64,000 bases of DNA from Ensifer sp. BR816. GTDB taxonomy: Bacteria; Pseudomonadota; Alphaproteobacteria; Rhizobiales; Rhizobiaceae. The translations under genes were made by a program, and so were the position numbers. Below are positions 34,504-43,214 of this stretch, one piece after another (positions within the stretch are counted from its first letter, which is position 1; every line of letters begins with the position of its first letter). Where the stretch lies: positions 2,489,489-2,553,488 of the forward strand of contig NZ_KB905370.1 in assembly GCF_000378985.1 (NCBI RefSeq), written 5' to 3'. The notes under the pieces were generated by a model. That model was not told the DNA's origin, did no database searches, and saw only the letters and a program-made list of their open reading frames with translations.

Positions 34504-35154
34504 ATGTTCAATTCACAAGCGCCCGCTCCCGAAGACCTGCCGACCTCCGGCCAGCTTTTCCGCTCGACCGTTCTTGCCGCCGCCGCAGCCGCCGCGATAC
34601 TCGTGGCTGTCGTGCTGCCGTCCGAGTACGGCATCGACCCAACTGGAGCCGGCTCTGCACTCGGTCTGACCGAGATGGGCGAGATCAAGACGCAGCTCTC
34701 CGAGGAAGCCGAACGCGACAGGCAGCTTGATCAGAACAATGCCGCGACGCCGGTAATGGGTCAGGAACCGCAGCAAGGCTCCAGCCTTTTGCAACGCATT
34801 ATCCGCGAGTTCGGTGTCTCGAGCGCCTACGCCCAAGAAATCCGCCGGGATGAACTATCGTTGACGCTTCAGCCGGGTGAAGGGGCGGAGATCAAGCTCG
34901 TCATGGCGAAGGGCGCGAAGGCAAACTACGTGTGGACCGCCAACGGTTCCAAGGTGAACTTCGACAAGCATGGCGACGGTAACGGTGAAAGCATCAGCTA
35001 TGAAAAGGGGCGCGGCGTGGCCGAGGATAGCGGCGTCCTGGAAGCTGCGTTCGATGGTAATCACGGCTGGTTCTGGCGTAACCGCACGAGCGAAGCGGTG
35101 ACCGTCACCTTGAAGACCGACGGAGCCTACTCGGACGTCAAGCGCATGATGTAA
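34504..35154 (+). CDS. Transmembrane anchor protein beside HupE-like gene
   Basis: 216 residues. One N-terminal membrane helix (LFRSTVLAAAAAAAILVAVV, about 18-38), then a charged coil (LSEEAERDRQLDQNN), and a soluble beta-rich C-terminal domain (DELSLTLQPGEGAEIKLVMA, AFDGNHGWFWRNRTSEAVTV). This type of protein is regularly encoded after HupE/UreJ-like genes in Rhizobiales metal clusters, but its job is not known. It starts 22 bases after the previous gene with AAGAAAGAGA, and a strong hairpin follows. Confidence 0.75.
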   Translation: MFNSQAPAPEDLPTSGQLFRSTVLAAAAAAAILVAVVLPSEYGIDPTGAGSALGLTEMGEIKTQLSEEAERDRQLDQNNAATPVMGQEPQQGSSLLQRIIREFGVSSAYAQEIRRDELSLTLQPGEGAEIKLVMAKGAKANYVWTANGSKVNFDKHGDGNGESISYEKGRGVAEDSGVLEAAFDGNHGWFWRNRTSEAVTVTLKTDGAYSDVKRMM

Positions 35155-35161
35155 ACGAGCC

Positions 35162-35193
35162 GGATGTCGCCGGCGGACACGCCGGCGACATCC
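35162..35193 (+). terminator. Perfect 14-base hairpin ending the HupE operon
   Basis: GGATGTCGCCGGCG and CGCCGGCGACATCC enclose a GACA loop, 7 bases after the anchor-protein stop. There is no T-run, but the stem is long and GC-rich. Confidence 0.75.
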
Positions 35194-35295
35194 AAGCACA
35201 ATCAACGCCGCAGAGTGCGGAAGCTCGGGCGACGGGAGCTTCGAGGAACCAAGACAGGAGGCAGGCGTTAGGCATCATTGCTCAACTCACAGGAA

Positions 35296-35882
35296 ATGAG
35301 TTCAGCCGTGCGCCGTCGAACAGCCATACTTGTGGCCATCCTCCTCGCGTTGGCACCGCTAGCGGCTCAGTCCGGAACCGAAGTCGACCAGGCCGTAGAA
35401 GAGTTCCACCAGATATGCCTGGTCAAAGGCCCAGACTTCCTGCGGATGAGCCAGGAGGCCTATGATCGCGACTGGGAGATGCTCCCGGAAGTAGCCTTTG
35501 ATGATCTCGCCCCCATCGCCGAACCCGAGATGGTGCGGGTATGGCTAACAACCGATGCAGATAAGGTCTTCCTGCGGGAACCATAATCGGCTTCACCACA
35601 GCATCCGTCGGCGGGAAACCTGTCCACACATGCACGCTGGCCTTGCCCGGCATCGATCCGGAAGCGTTTCAGAAGGGTTTCTTTACGCGCACGGATGCCG
35701 AGAAGATCGCGGAAGAAAGGCGTTCGCCGCAGGTCTCCCGCCTCTACATCCTATTTGTCTCCGGACGCCAGCAGTTTGTACGGTTGATTGTCCCAACGTC
35801 ACAGCGCCCTGGAAAGCCGCTCCTGGTGGCCAGTTCAATTACGGCAACCGAGGCCCTCAAGCAGAGCAGCAGCAACAGGTAG
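35296..35882 (+). pseudogene. Small exported protein, split by one frameshift
   Basis: First frame (35296-35586): signal peptide AILVAILLALAPLAAQSG, then EVDQAVEEFHQICLVKGPDF and stop. The sequence continues in another frame as GTIIGFTTASVGGKPVHTCT and, from 35643, PGIDPEAFQKGFFTRTDAEK to 35882. A one-base loss near 35583 explains the break; together they make about 195 residues. Function unknown; two cysteines could pair in the periplasm. Confidence 0.7.
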
Positions 35883-35891
35883 CTCATTCGC

Positions 35892-36590
35892 TTAGCGCAA
35901 CCGAAGAATGTCCGCCAGCCGGTCCTGCTTTCTCTCCGTTGGGCCGAGATCCATGCCCGAAAAGACATCCTCCAGATGCCTCTTCATCAGGGAGGCTGCT
36001 TCTGATCCGTTGCCGTTTTCTATCGCTTCGACCAAAGCTTCGTGCGCATGGCTCTCGCAGGTCGTCTCGCGCCTTTTCCAGTAAAGCGCCACTACCAGCG
36101 ACGAGTTGGAAACCAGCTCGCGGACGAAATCCGTCAGGACCGTATGGTTGGCGATCTCGGCAATTTCGATGTGAAATTGTGCAGATGCGGCGATCGCCTG
36201 GCTCGTGTCGCCTGAATTCACAGCCTCGTGTTCGACGTGCATGTGCTTGCGCAGCTTGGCGATGTCTGACTTCTTTGCGGCCTCGGCGGCAATTGCTGCA
36301 ACTTTCGGTTCGATCAGTATGCGCGCTTCAAAGACTTCGCGCGCTTCTGCCTTGCTGGGGCTCGAAATGAATGTGCCGCGATTTGGCTGCAGACGCGCGA
36401 GCCGGTCATGGGTCAGCGCTTGAAGCGCTGACCGGACCACGGTTCGGCTAACGGCGTAGATCGACGCGAGCTCGTCTTCCGGAAGCTTGGTGCCAGGTGT
36501 CAGCCTGTGACTGACGATCGCATCGCGCAGGGCGATATAGATCGGCCACCAACTGGTCTGTTTCTCCGCTGATCTGTCCTCGTTAAACAT
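35892..36590 (-). CDS. GntR-family regulator (FCD subfamily)
   Basis: 232 residues. The winged-helix N-terminus reads IYIALRDAIVSHRLTPGTKL, PEDELASIYAVSRTVVRSAL. The all-helical FCD effector domain (about 85-225) includes FEARILIEPKVAAIAAEAAK, a metal-site-like HMHVEHEA and a terminal RHLEDVF. FCD regulators respond to small organic acids or amino-acid-like ligands. It follows the catabolic genes on the same strand, and TTGTATACAA-type palindromes in the divergent promoter region are its likely targets. Confidence 0.9.
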   Translation of the reverse strand: MFNEDRSAEKQTSWWPIYIALRDAIVSHRLTPGTKLPEDELASIYAVSRTVVRSALQALTHDRLARLQPNRGTFISSPSKAEAREVFEARILIEPKVAAIAAEAAKKSDIAKLRKHMHVEHEAVNSGDTSQAIAASAQFHIEIAEIANHTVLTDFVRELVSNSSLVVALYWKRRETTCESHAHEALVEAIENGNGSEAASLMKRHLEDVFSGMDLGPTERKQDRLADILRLR

Positions 36591-36760
36591 TGAGTTGCTT
36601 CCATAGCGTCGGTAACCTGGGATTTATTATCGAATTCTCATTGCGTCTACTGGTGTACCTCACTCCCGGCGAAGTTGGCCTTCGGAACGAATGGCCGAAG
36701 TGGGCTAAAAACCAATGCGCCATCGAGCAGCAATTCCTTGGCAAAATTCCCCTGCTTCAC

Positions 36761-37951
36761 TCATTCGACTGTAAACAATGCCTGCCCGTCGCGTGCGATC
36801 GGCTGACCCCGCTTGAGCACAAGCTTGCGCTTGGGACGGGCCGCGACTGCTTCCGGTATCGTCTCGGCATCGATCAGCACCAGATCCGCATAGGCCCCCT
36901 CGTGGAGTCCGTAGGTTTCGAGCTTCAGCACGTCGGCACCACCTTGTGTACAGACGTGCAAGGCGTATTCGACGTCGCTGTCATTGCGGAAATTGTTGCG
37001 CAGGCCGATAAACAACGCGCGCTCGAGCATGTCGAGATTCCCGTAGGGACCCCAGGTATCGCGAATGCCATCGGAGCCCGCGCAAAGGCGGACGCCGGCT
37101 CGGCGCAGTTCGTCCGCTGCTGGAGCGGGCCAACCAGCCGGCGCCGTGGTAGCGATCGCGATGTCTTCGCGCGCCAACTGCTCGACCAAGGCGTTGACGC
37201 GGAAACGATCACTCATGCCAAGACAAAACGCGTGGCTGACTGTCACCTTGCCCCGCATGCCGAGCGCGCGCGTGCGCTCGATGATCATCTCCAACGAAAA
37301 CGCGCCAAGGGCATCGGGCTCATGCAGATGAATGTCGATCGGCTTGCCGTGCTTCTCTGCAAGGCCGAAAACAGCATCGAGCTGGCCCTTCGGATCCCGG
37401 TCGATGCCGCAGGGGTCGAGGCCGCCGACGACGTCGGCTCCGGCGGCAAGTGCGGCGTCCAAGAGTTCCAGCGTGCCCGGACGGATCATCAGGCCGGACT
37501 GCGGAAAGGCGACGATTTCTATGTCGACGATATCGCGGAAACGCTCGCGCGTCTCTGCCACACCCTCGAAACACCAGAGCTTCTGGTCGGTATCCACGTC
37601 AACGTGGCTCCGGATGGCCGTGGTGCCGTGCGTGACGGCGAGGGCCACCTGCCGCGCCGATTGGCGGTGCGGATCGATGTTGAGCTCGCGGCGCAGGCGG
37701 CGCTCGGTTGATATTCTGTCCTCGAGCGTCGGCCCAGCCTGGTGGGCGTGCCATCCCATGCCCCACAGGGATTTGTCGAGATGCGCATGCGCCTCGACAA
37801 ACCCTGGAATAGCGATCGCGCCGCCCCCGTCTTCCACCTTGACGTTCTCGGTTTCGCCGCTGCCAATTGAGACAATTCGTCCGTCGCGGACCAGGATGTT
37901 CGTGGCTGCAGCGCCAAAGGGTCGGATGTTTTTGAGTAGGAATCCTGACAT
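36761..37951 (-). CDS. Amidohydrolase of the cytosine deaminase / isoorotate group
   Basis: 396 residues, TIM-barrel metal-dependent hydrolase. Metal ligands are visible in GFVEAHAHLDKSL (HxH), DIHLHEPDA, TVSHAFCLG and LCAGSDGIRDTWGP (Asp). The C-terminal beta part is DLVLIDAETIPEAVAARPKR. The family includes cytosine deaminases and hydrolases of other cyclic amides and amines. Exact substrate unknown. It is 11 bases after the flavin reductase gene and in one operon with a hydantoin-racemase-like gene, so a cyclic amide or ureide substrate is inferred. Confidence 0.87.
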   Translation of the reverse strand: MSGFLLKNIRPFGAAATNILVRDGRIVSIGSGETENVKVEDGGGAIAIPGFVEAHAHLDKSLWGMGWHAHQAGPTLEDRISTERRLRRELNIDPHRQSARQVALAVTHGTTAIRSHVDVDTDQKLWCFEGVAETRERFRDIVDIEIVAFPQSGLMIRPGTLELLDAALAAGADVVGGLDPCGIDRDPKGQLDAVFGLAEKHGKPIDIHLHEPDALGAFSLEMIIERTRALGMRGKVTVSHAFCLGMSDRFRVNALVEQLAREDIAIATTAPAGWPAPAADELRRAGVRLCAGSDGIRDTWGPYGNLDMLERALFIGLRNNFRNDSDVEYALHVCTQGGADVLKLETYGLHEGAYADLVLIDAETIPEAVAARPKRKLVLKRGQPIARDGQALFTVE

Positions 37952-37962
37952 CTGAGCGTCGC

Positions 37963-38685
37963 CTAGCCTTCGAGTTTCTGAGCGGAGTGGTTCCCATCCT
38001 GGTCGGGCGGGGTGCCGATCTCGGTAGCGCGGCTCTTGACAGGCGGCGGCTCGCCATAACCCGCAGTAATGTCGTGGTGAGCAAGTTCGGCGGGCTTTCT
38101 CAGCACAAACTGGCTGTCGGCGACGATGTAGTTGTCAGCATGCAGGCGCGCGATTGGCTGGTAGACCTCAGGAAGCACATAGCGGCCACGTTCGTCCAGG
38201 CACTCGTCGCGGACATACATCTGCACGACTTCGCCGATCACAATCGTGCGGCGGCCGTAGTCGAGGATTTGCGACACGCGGCATTCCATGGCGCAGGGCG
38301 ATTCCTTGATGCGGGATGCCGCCACCTTGAGCGATGGCACGCTCGTCAGCCCTGAAACTGCGATCTCATCGACATCGCTGGGGAAATTGATGCCGGTGAC
38401 AATCATCTCCTTGGCGATCGCCATGTCGACCATGTGAACGACGAACTCACCCGAGCGGCGTATATTGGCCACCGTGTCCTTCGAACTGCCGTCAGGCCGG
38501 GTTTGCATGCCGAGGATCAGCAGCGGCGGATCGTGTGAGAATACGTTGAAAAAGCTCATTGGAGCGGCATTGTTGCCACCGTGCTCGTCAACGGTGGTGA
38601 CGAGCGCGATCGGCCGCGGCCCTACGAAGCTGCACAGGAGGCGGTAGCGGTCCTTTTCCGGGAGTTCGGCAAAATCGAAATCCAT
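37963..38685 (-). CDS. Flavin reductase-like FMN-binding protein
   Basis: 240 residues of the split-barrel flavin reductase family. FVGPRPIALVTTVDEHGGNN, APMSFFNVFSHDPPLLILGM and DTVANIRRSGEFVVHMVD form the flavin-binding face. Usually supplies FMNH2 to a monooxygenase, but some members are oxidoreductases on their own. No monooxygenase gene is nearby. Only 2 bases separate it from the racemase gene, so the two are one operon. Confidence 0.88.
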   Translation of the reverse strand: MDFDFAELPEKDRYRLLCSFVGPRPIALVTTVDEHGGNNAAPMSFFNVFSHDPPLLILGMQTRPDGSSKDTVANIRRSGEFVVHMVDMAIAKEMIVTGINFPSDVDEIAVSGLTSVPSLKVAASRIKESPCAMECRVSQILDYGRRTIVIGEVVQMYVRDECLDERGRYVLPEVYQPIARLHADNYIVADSQFVLRKPAELAHHDITAGYGEPPPVKSRATEIGTPPDQDGNHSAQKLEG

Positions 38686-38687
38686 GG

Positions 38688-39473
38688 CTAGCTCCGTTCG
38701 GCTGCAGTGCGGCCGGCAAGTTGATGATCGATGCCCAGGACCAGTGCGGCTGGAGCATACTCGGCGAGCTTTCCGGCGTAGGATTTTGGCAGTGGAAACG
38801 CCAAATCACCGATCTTCGAGGTGCGCAGTCCCATCCCCACAATGGCCTCGGCGAACTTTACCGCGGCGGCCACACCATCGACGACTGGAAGGCCGAGCCT
38901 TTCCTGCAGGTGCTTCGCCAGATTCGACATGCCGGCGCACCCGAGCACGATGGCTTCCGCCTGGTCATCGCGAACGGCTTTCTCGCACTCGGCAAGTATG
39001 ATGGCGCGCGCGTTTGAATCGGGGTTTTCGAGTTCGAGCACGGGTACATCGGTGGCACGTACCCGTCGGCAATGGTTCTGCATGCCGTAGCTGCGAACCA
39101 GGTGCTCCGACATGATCCGTGTACGCTCAAGCGTAGTCACGATGGAAAAGCTGGTCGCCAAAAAAGTCGCCGCGTGCATTGCAGCCTCGGCGACCCCCAA
39201 GACAGGCGACGCAGTAATTTCACGCGCAGCGAGAAGCCCCGGATCCCCAAAGCAGCCTATGACATAGGCGTCGGCCGGCACGCCTCGCCGTATCTCGTCG
39301 ATGACTCCTATCACGCTGAGGGCCTCGTCGTAGTGCCCTTCGATCGATGCTGCGCCAGAGCGAGACGTCGCAAGGACAATCTCGCTATCAGCCGCTGCGA
39401 CCTTACGAGCGGTCTGCCCCATGAGTTCCGTCATGGCCGCAGTCGTGTTTGGATTTATGAGTTTGATGAGCAT
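38688..39473 (-). CDS. Asp/Glu/hydantoin racemase-family protein
   Basis: 261 residues from the ATG at 39473 (GAGG upstream). Opening LIKLINPNTTAAMTELMGQT, and both catalytic cysteines, in VIGCFGDPGLLAA (about 75) and VLGCAGMSNLAKHL (about 185), are present. The family includes hydantoin and allantoin racemases and maleate isomerase. It is the first gene of the catabolic operon. A TTGTATACAA palindrome is 10 bases upstream of its ATG. Confidence 0.9.
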   Translation of the reverse strand: MLIKLINPNTTAAMTELMGQTARKVAAADSEIVLATSRSGAASIEGHYDEALSVIGVIDEIRRGVPADAYVIGCFGDPGLLAAREITASPVLGVAEAAMHAATFLATSFSIVTTLERTRIMSEHLVRSYGMQNHCRRVRATDVPVLELENPDSNARAIILAECEKAVRDDQAEAIVLGCAGMSNLAKHLQERLGLPVVDGVAAAVKFAEAIVGMGLRTSKIGDLAFPLPKSYAGKLAEYAPAALVLGIDHQLAGRTAAERS

Positions 39474-39483
39474 TCGAACCTCT

Positions 39484-39726
39484 TTGTATACAATTAGTAA
39501 CACAATTGAATGCGATGTCTACAGGCAATCTCATAGCCTCATGTGGGTATGAGATTGCTTCTGGGCGTCTTTTCTCACCTTTTGGCGCAATACGGCCGCT
39601 GCGCACGATACCATCCTCCATACTCGGTCCCTCCTCACGCAGCCTCGTGGGGGTTCGTCAACAAAAATGAAAATACAATCTTGACCACGGATTGTATACA
39701 TGAGACAGTCGACTTGTCTATACAAG
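39484..39726. promoter_or_regulatory. Three TTGTATACAA-type palindromes in the divergent promoter region
   Basis: 39484-39493 TTGTATACAA, 39692-39701 TTGTATACAT, and 39713-39726 CTTGTCTATACAAG. One is beside the racemase start and two lie upstream of the ABC transporter operon. They fit the TNGTNNNACNA pattern of FCD-type GntR operators, so the GntR protein of this cluster (36590) probably controls both directions. Confidence 0.7.
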
Positions 39727-39789
39727 AACGGCGCCAAAAGCCGATGGCGGTTGACGCGCCGGGGAGCATCAAAAGAGGAGGAGCATCGC

Positions 39790-41367
39790 ATGTCAGTGAA
39801 CAGACGTACCTTCCTGCAGGGAGCAGGCGGCGCCGTGGCGTTGGCCTTGGCGCAGGGCGCATTGTCGAAGATTGCCTACGCACAGGGTGCGTCGGGCACT
39901 TTGCGGGTCGCCATCGCAAAACCGGCCGGCAACCTCGACCCCCAGAGCCACTACGCGATCTGGGCCATCCAGGACCTCATGTTCGAGCCGCTCGTCAAGT
40001 ACGGCAAGGGCGGCCAGATCGAGCCATGTCTGGCAACCGACTGGAAGATCGAGGAAGGCGGCAAGACGCTGCATCTGACGTTGCGCCAGGGCGTCACGTT
40101 CCAGGACGGCACCAAGTTCGACGCCGCCGCTTGCAAATGGAACCTCGAGCGCTGGATGGGTCACAAGCAGTTCACTTGGATGAATTGCTCCAAGCACTTC
40201 CAGTCGCTGGACGTGGTCGACGACTACCACATCACCCTGCACTTCAAGGAGCCGGTCCTCGCCCTCATGCAGGAGCTCTCCTACACGCGGCCGACGCGCT
40301 TCCTCTCGCCCAAATCGGTTGGCGCTGACGGCAAGTTCAAGGAGCCGGTTGGAACCGGACCATGGATTCAGATCAGCGCGGACGACACCCAGAGCGTCTT
40401 CGAGCACTACGACGGCTATTGGGGCGACAAGCCGACCTATGAGCGTCTCGAGGCCAAGGTCATCCCCGATGCACGTTCGCGGGTTGCGGCATTGCGCTCC
40501 GGCGAAATCGACCTGATCGGCGGCTTCTGGATTGCGCCCTTGACCCCGGAAGAAGGCAAGCAGCTCGAGGCGGCTGGCTTCAACGTCGTCGTCGATCCGG
40601 GCAACGTCACGCTGGTGATGGCATTCAATCCTGACCGTGCCGAGGCACTCAAGGATCCGCAGGTCCGTAAAGCCGTCAGTATCGGCATCGATCGCGCGGC
40701 TATCTCTAAGGTGCTCTACCATGGTTACGCGAAGCCCGCCGGCAACATGTTCTCGGGGGCTTTGCCCTATGCCGGAACGCAATATGATGCGCCCGTGCGC
40801 GATGCTGCGGCCGCATCGGCGTTGCTCGAAAATGCCGGTTGGACGGGAAGTCCCATCCGATCCAAGAACGGCAAGCCGCTGACGCTCGAACTGGTCGTCA
40901 GCCCGGACGCAGTGCCGGGGTCGCGTGTGATCGCCGAGGTCATCCAGTCCGAGATGAAGGAGATCGGCATCGATCTGGTCATCCGCTCGGTCGACCATGC
41001 CTCCAAGCACACCGACATGCTGGAGCAGAAGTACGATCTCGGCTTCTTCCTGACCTATGGTGCTCCCTACGATCCGTTCGGCTCGATCGTGGGCCTGTGC
41101 TTGTCGACCTTCCACAACGATGTCGAGGGCAAGCTGGTCACCGATCCGGTCAATCTCGATCCGTTGATCGATGCGGCGACGGCGGCGACCGGGGATCAGA
41201 TCCAGCCGACGATTCAAAAGGTCTACGACTGGCTGCGGGACAATGATGCGATCGCACCGCTGGTCTATGTGCCGAGCATCTGGGCGCACTCCAAGCGGGT
41301 CCAGGGCTTCACGAGCCCAGTCACCGAATACGACATGCCATACGAAAACATCGTCTTGGCCGAATAG
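39790..41367 (+). CDS. ABC transporter substrate-binding protein (SBP family 5, peptide type)
   Basis: 525 residues. A twin-arginine-like signal (VNRRTFLQGAGGAVALALAQ) points to Tat-dependent export to the periplasm. SBP_bac_5 features: LRVAIAKPAGNLDPQSHYAI, FEPLVKYGKGGQIEPCLATD, TWMNCSKHFQSLDVVDDYHI, and a C-lobe with VRKAVSIGIDRAAISKVLYH. Family members bind peptides, nickel or glutathione, as well as opines and other amides. Ligand here unknown. ATG 39790 follows GAGGAG; first gene of the five-gene import operon. Confidence 0.92.
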   Translation: MSVNRRTFLQGAGGAVALALAQGALSKIAYAQGASGTLRVAIAKPAGNLDPQSHYAIWAIQDLMFEPLVKYGKGGQIEPCLATDWKIEEGGKTLHLTLRQGVTFQDGTKFDAAACKWNLERWMGHKQFTWMNCSKHFQSLDVVDDYHITLHFKEPVLALMQELSYTRPTRFLSPKSVGADGKFKEPVGTGPWIQISADDTQSVFEHYDGYWGDKPTYERLEAKVIPDARSRVAALRSGEIDLIGGFWIAPLTPEEGKQLEAAGFNVVVDPGNVTLVMAFNPDRAEALKDPQVRKAVSIGIDRAAISKVLYHGYAKPAGNMFSGALPYAGTQYDAPVRDAAAASALLENAGWTGSPIRSKNGKPLTLELVVSPDAVPGSRVIAEVIQSEMKEIGIDLVIRSVDHASKHTDMLEQKYDLGFFLTYGAPYDPFGSIVGLCLSTFHNDVEGKLVTDPVNLDPLIDAATAATGDQIQPTIQKVYDWLRDNDAIAPLVYVPSIWAHSKRVQGFTSPVTEYDMPYENIVLAE

Positions 41368-41379
41368 CGGGAGGGTGCC

Positions 41380-42315
41380 TTGATCCACTTCATCAGCAAG
41401 CGGCTGAAGCATTCCCTGGTCCTTTTGTTCCTGGCGTCCCTGGTTTGCTTCACACTCGTGGTGTCGGCACCCGGCAATGTCGCCGTCCTGATCGCCGAGC
41501 TTCGCGGGGCGGTCGCCACACCGGGTTATGTCGAACAGGTTGCCGAAGAGATAGGACTGAACAAGCCACTGCTGATGCGCTACGTGGACTGGCTCGGCGA
41601 TGCTGTTCGCGGAGACTTCGGCATCTCTTATCGGACGGGGCAGGACGTCAGCGCGGACCTCGCGAACCGAATGCTCGTGACGGGTATCCTGATTGCGGGC
41701 TCGGCTGCGATCGCCACCCTGATCAGCCTGGCTCTGGGGTTCCTTGGTGCCTTCTGGCCTTACAAACTGCCGGACCGCGCGTCGCGCGGTCTGGCGCTCC
41801 TCGGCGCATCGACACCAACATTCTTCGTCGGCGCGCTAATGATCTACGCGTTCTCCGTCACCTTCCAGCTCCTGCCGTCGTTCGGTTTCGCCGGGCCGCA
41901 AAGCTGGATCCTGCCATGGCTCACCGTTGCCGTTCTGCCGGCCGCCGTCCTCAGTCGTGTCGTGCGGGTCGGGTTGGAGGAGGCGATGGCCAGCCCCTTT
42001 GTTCTGACAGCCAAAAGCAAGGGTCTCGGTCGCACCACCATATTGTTTCGCGAGGCGCTGCCCAACATTACGCCCCTCTTCATCAATGCACTCGGCACCC
42101 AGGTCGGACTGATGACCGCGACGGCGATCATCGTCGAGCCGCTGTTCGCATGGCAGGGCGTGGGTGACTACTTCCTGGCCGGCGTGCGCTTTCGCGACTT
42201 CATGGTGGTGCAGGCATGCCTGCTCATCTTCCTCACATTCTTCATCGTGGTGAACCTGATCGTCGATCTGGCAGTGCTCCTGACCGATCCTCGCATCCGC
42301 CGCCAATGGAGCTGA
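41380..42315 (+). CDS. ABC transporter permease (DppB type)
   Basis: 311 residues, six helices, TTG start with GGGAGG upstream. N-terminal FISKRLKHSLVLLFLASLVC, the DppB-family extracytoplasmic loop, and the EAA coupling motif EEAMASPFVLTAKSKGLGRT, then FREALPNITPLFINALGTQV. It forms the channel with the next gene product. Gap of 12 bases after the binding protein gene, 3-base spacing to the next start. Confidence 0.92.
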   Translation: MIHFISKRLKHSLVLLFLASLVCFTLVVSAPGNVAVLIAELRGAVATPGYVEQVAEEIGLNKPLLMRYVDWLGDAVRGDFGISYRTGQDVSADLANRMLVTGILIAGSAAIATLISLALGFLGAFWPYKLPDRASRGLALLGASTPTFFVGALMIYAFSVTFQLLPSFGFAGPQSWILPWLTVAVLPAAVLSRVVRVGLEEAMASPFVLTAKSKGLGRTTILFREALPNITPLFINALGTQVGLMTATAIIVEPLFAWQGVGDYFLAGVRFRDFMVVQACLLIFLTFFIVVNLIVDLAVLLTDPRIRRQWS

Positions 42316-42317
42316 TC

Positions 42318-43214
42318 ATGAACATGCTCAATCCTATTCTGGCCCGATTGAACAAGATGCCGCGCGCGGCACTGATCACCATCGGTCTCTTCGTTGCCCT
42401 CGGTACCTTCGCGCCCTGGCTCGCGCCCCAGGACCCCAGCACCCAGAACCTGCTGGAGGCCGGCCTCGGGCCGAGTGCCGCTCACTGGCTCGGCACGGAC
42501 CATCTCGGGCGCGACACGTTCAGCCGCCTCATCATCGCTGCCAACACCTCGCTCGTCAGCGTCGGCTCCGTTCTCGGCATCGCCATGACCATCGGCATCC
42601 TGCTCGGAACGATCGCCGGTTACCATCGGGGCTGGGTGGACGACGTTCTGATGCGTGTCGTCGACGTCGGCCTGTCCGTCCCGAGCCTGATCATCTCTCT
42701 GGCGGTCATCGGCATCGTCGGTCCGGGCTACTGGACCATGGTGCTGGCACTCGCGCTCGCTTGGTGGCCGATGAGCGGCCGCATCAGCCGTGCGGTTGCT
42801 GTCAGCATCATGAGCAAGCCGCATATCGAGGCGTTGCGGGTGCTGGGCGCCAGCCCCTGGCGCATCTATTTCTGCCATCTTCTCCCCGGCACGATCGGTT
42901 CGGTCATGGTCTATGCGACGGCAGATGCCGGCACGGCCGCCCTGGCCGTCGCGACCTTGAGCTTCCTCGGCCTCGGCATTCAACCGCCGACGCCAGAATG
43001 GGGCCAGATGCTTGTGGACGCGTTGCCCTATCTCGAATCCGATCCGCGTCAGGTTCTCCTGCCAGGCCTTGCCCTCACGGCGGCCGTCATCGGCTTCAAC
43101 ACCCTCGGGGAATCCATAGCCCTCAACCGGGTTCCGAAACCGCTCACGCGACGCATGCTCGCGGCCCGTCGGGCCGAGGTCGCAAGCTGGAGCAAGGAGA
43201 ATTCCGATGCATGA
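42318..43214 (+). CDS. ABC transporter permease (DppC type)
   Basis: 298 residues from ATG 42318, which has GGAG 7 bases upstream; an in-frame ATG at 42306 overlaps the previous stop. DppC marks: LAPQDPSTQNLLEAGLGPSA, HWLGTDHLGRDTFSRLIIAA, and the coupling loop SIMSKPHIEALRVLGASPWR. Partner of the DppB-type permease. Overlaps the following ATPase gene by 8 bases. Confidence 0.92.
   Translation: MNMLNPILARLNKMPRAALITIGLFVALGTFAPWLAPQDPSTQNLLEAGLGPSAAHWLGTDHLGRDTFSRLIIAANTSLVSVGSVLGIAMTIGILLGTIAGYHRGWVDDVLMRVVDVGLSVPSLIISLAVIGIVGPGYWTMVLALALAWWPMSGRISRAVAVSIMSKPHIEALRVLGASPWRIYFCHLLPGTIGSVMVYATADAGTAALAVATLSFLGLGIQPPTPEWGQMLVDALPYLESDPRQVLLPGLALTAAVIGFNTLGESIALNRVPKPLTRRMLAARRAEVASWSKENSDA

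Noticed and set aside
39793..41412. 539-codon frame antisense to the ABC substrate-binding protein gene
   Set aside because: Composition is a mirror of the real gene, with no domain.
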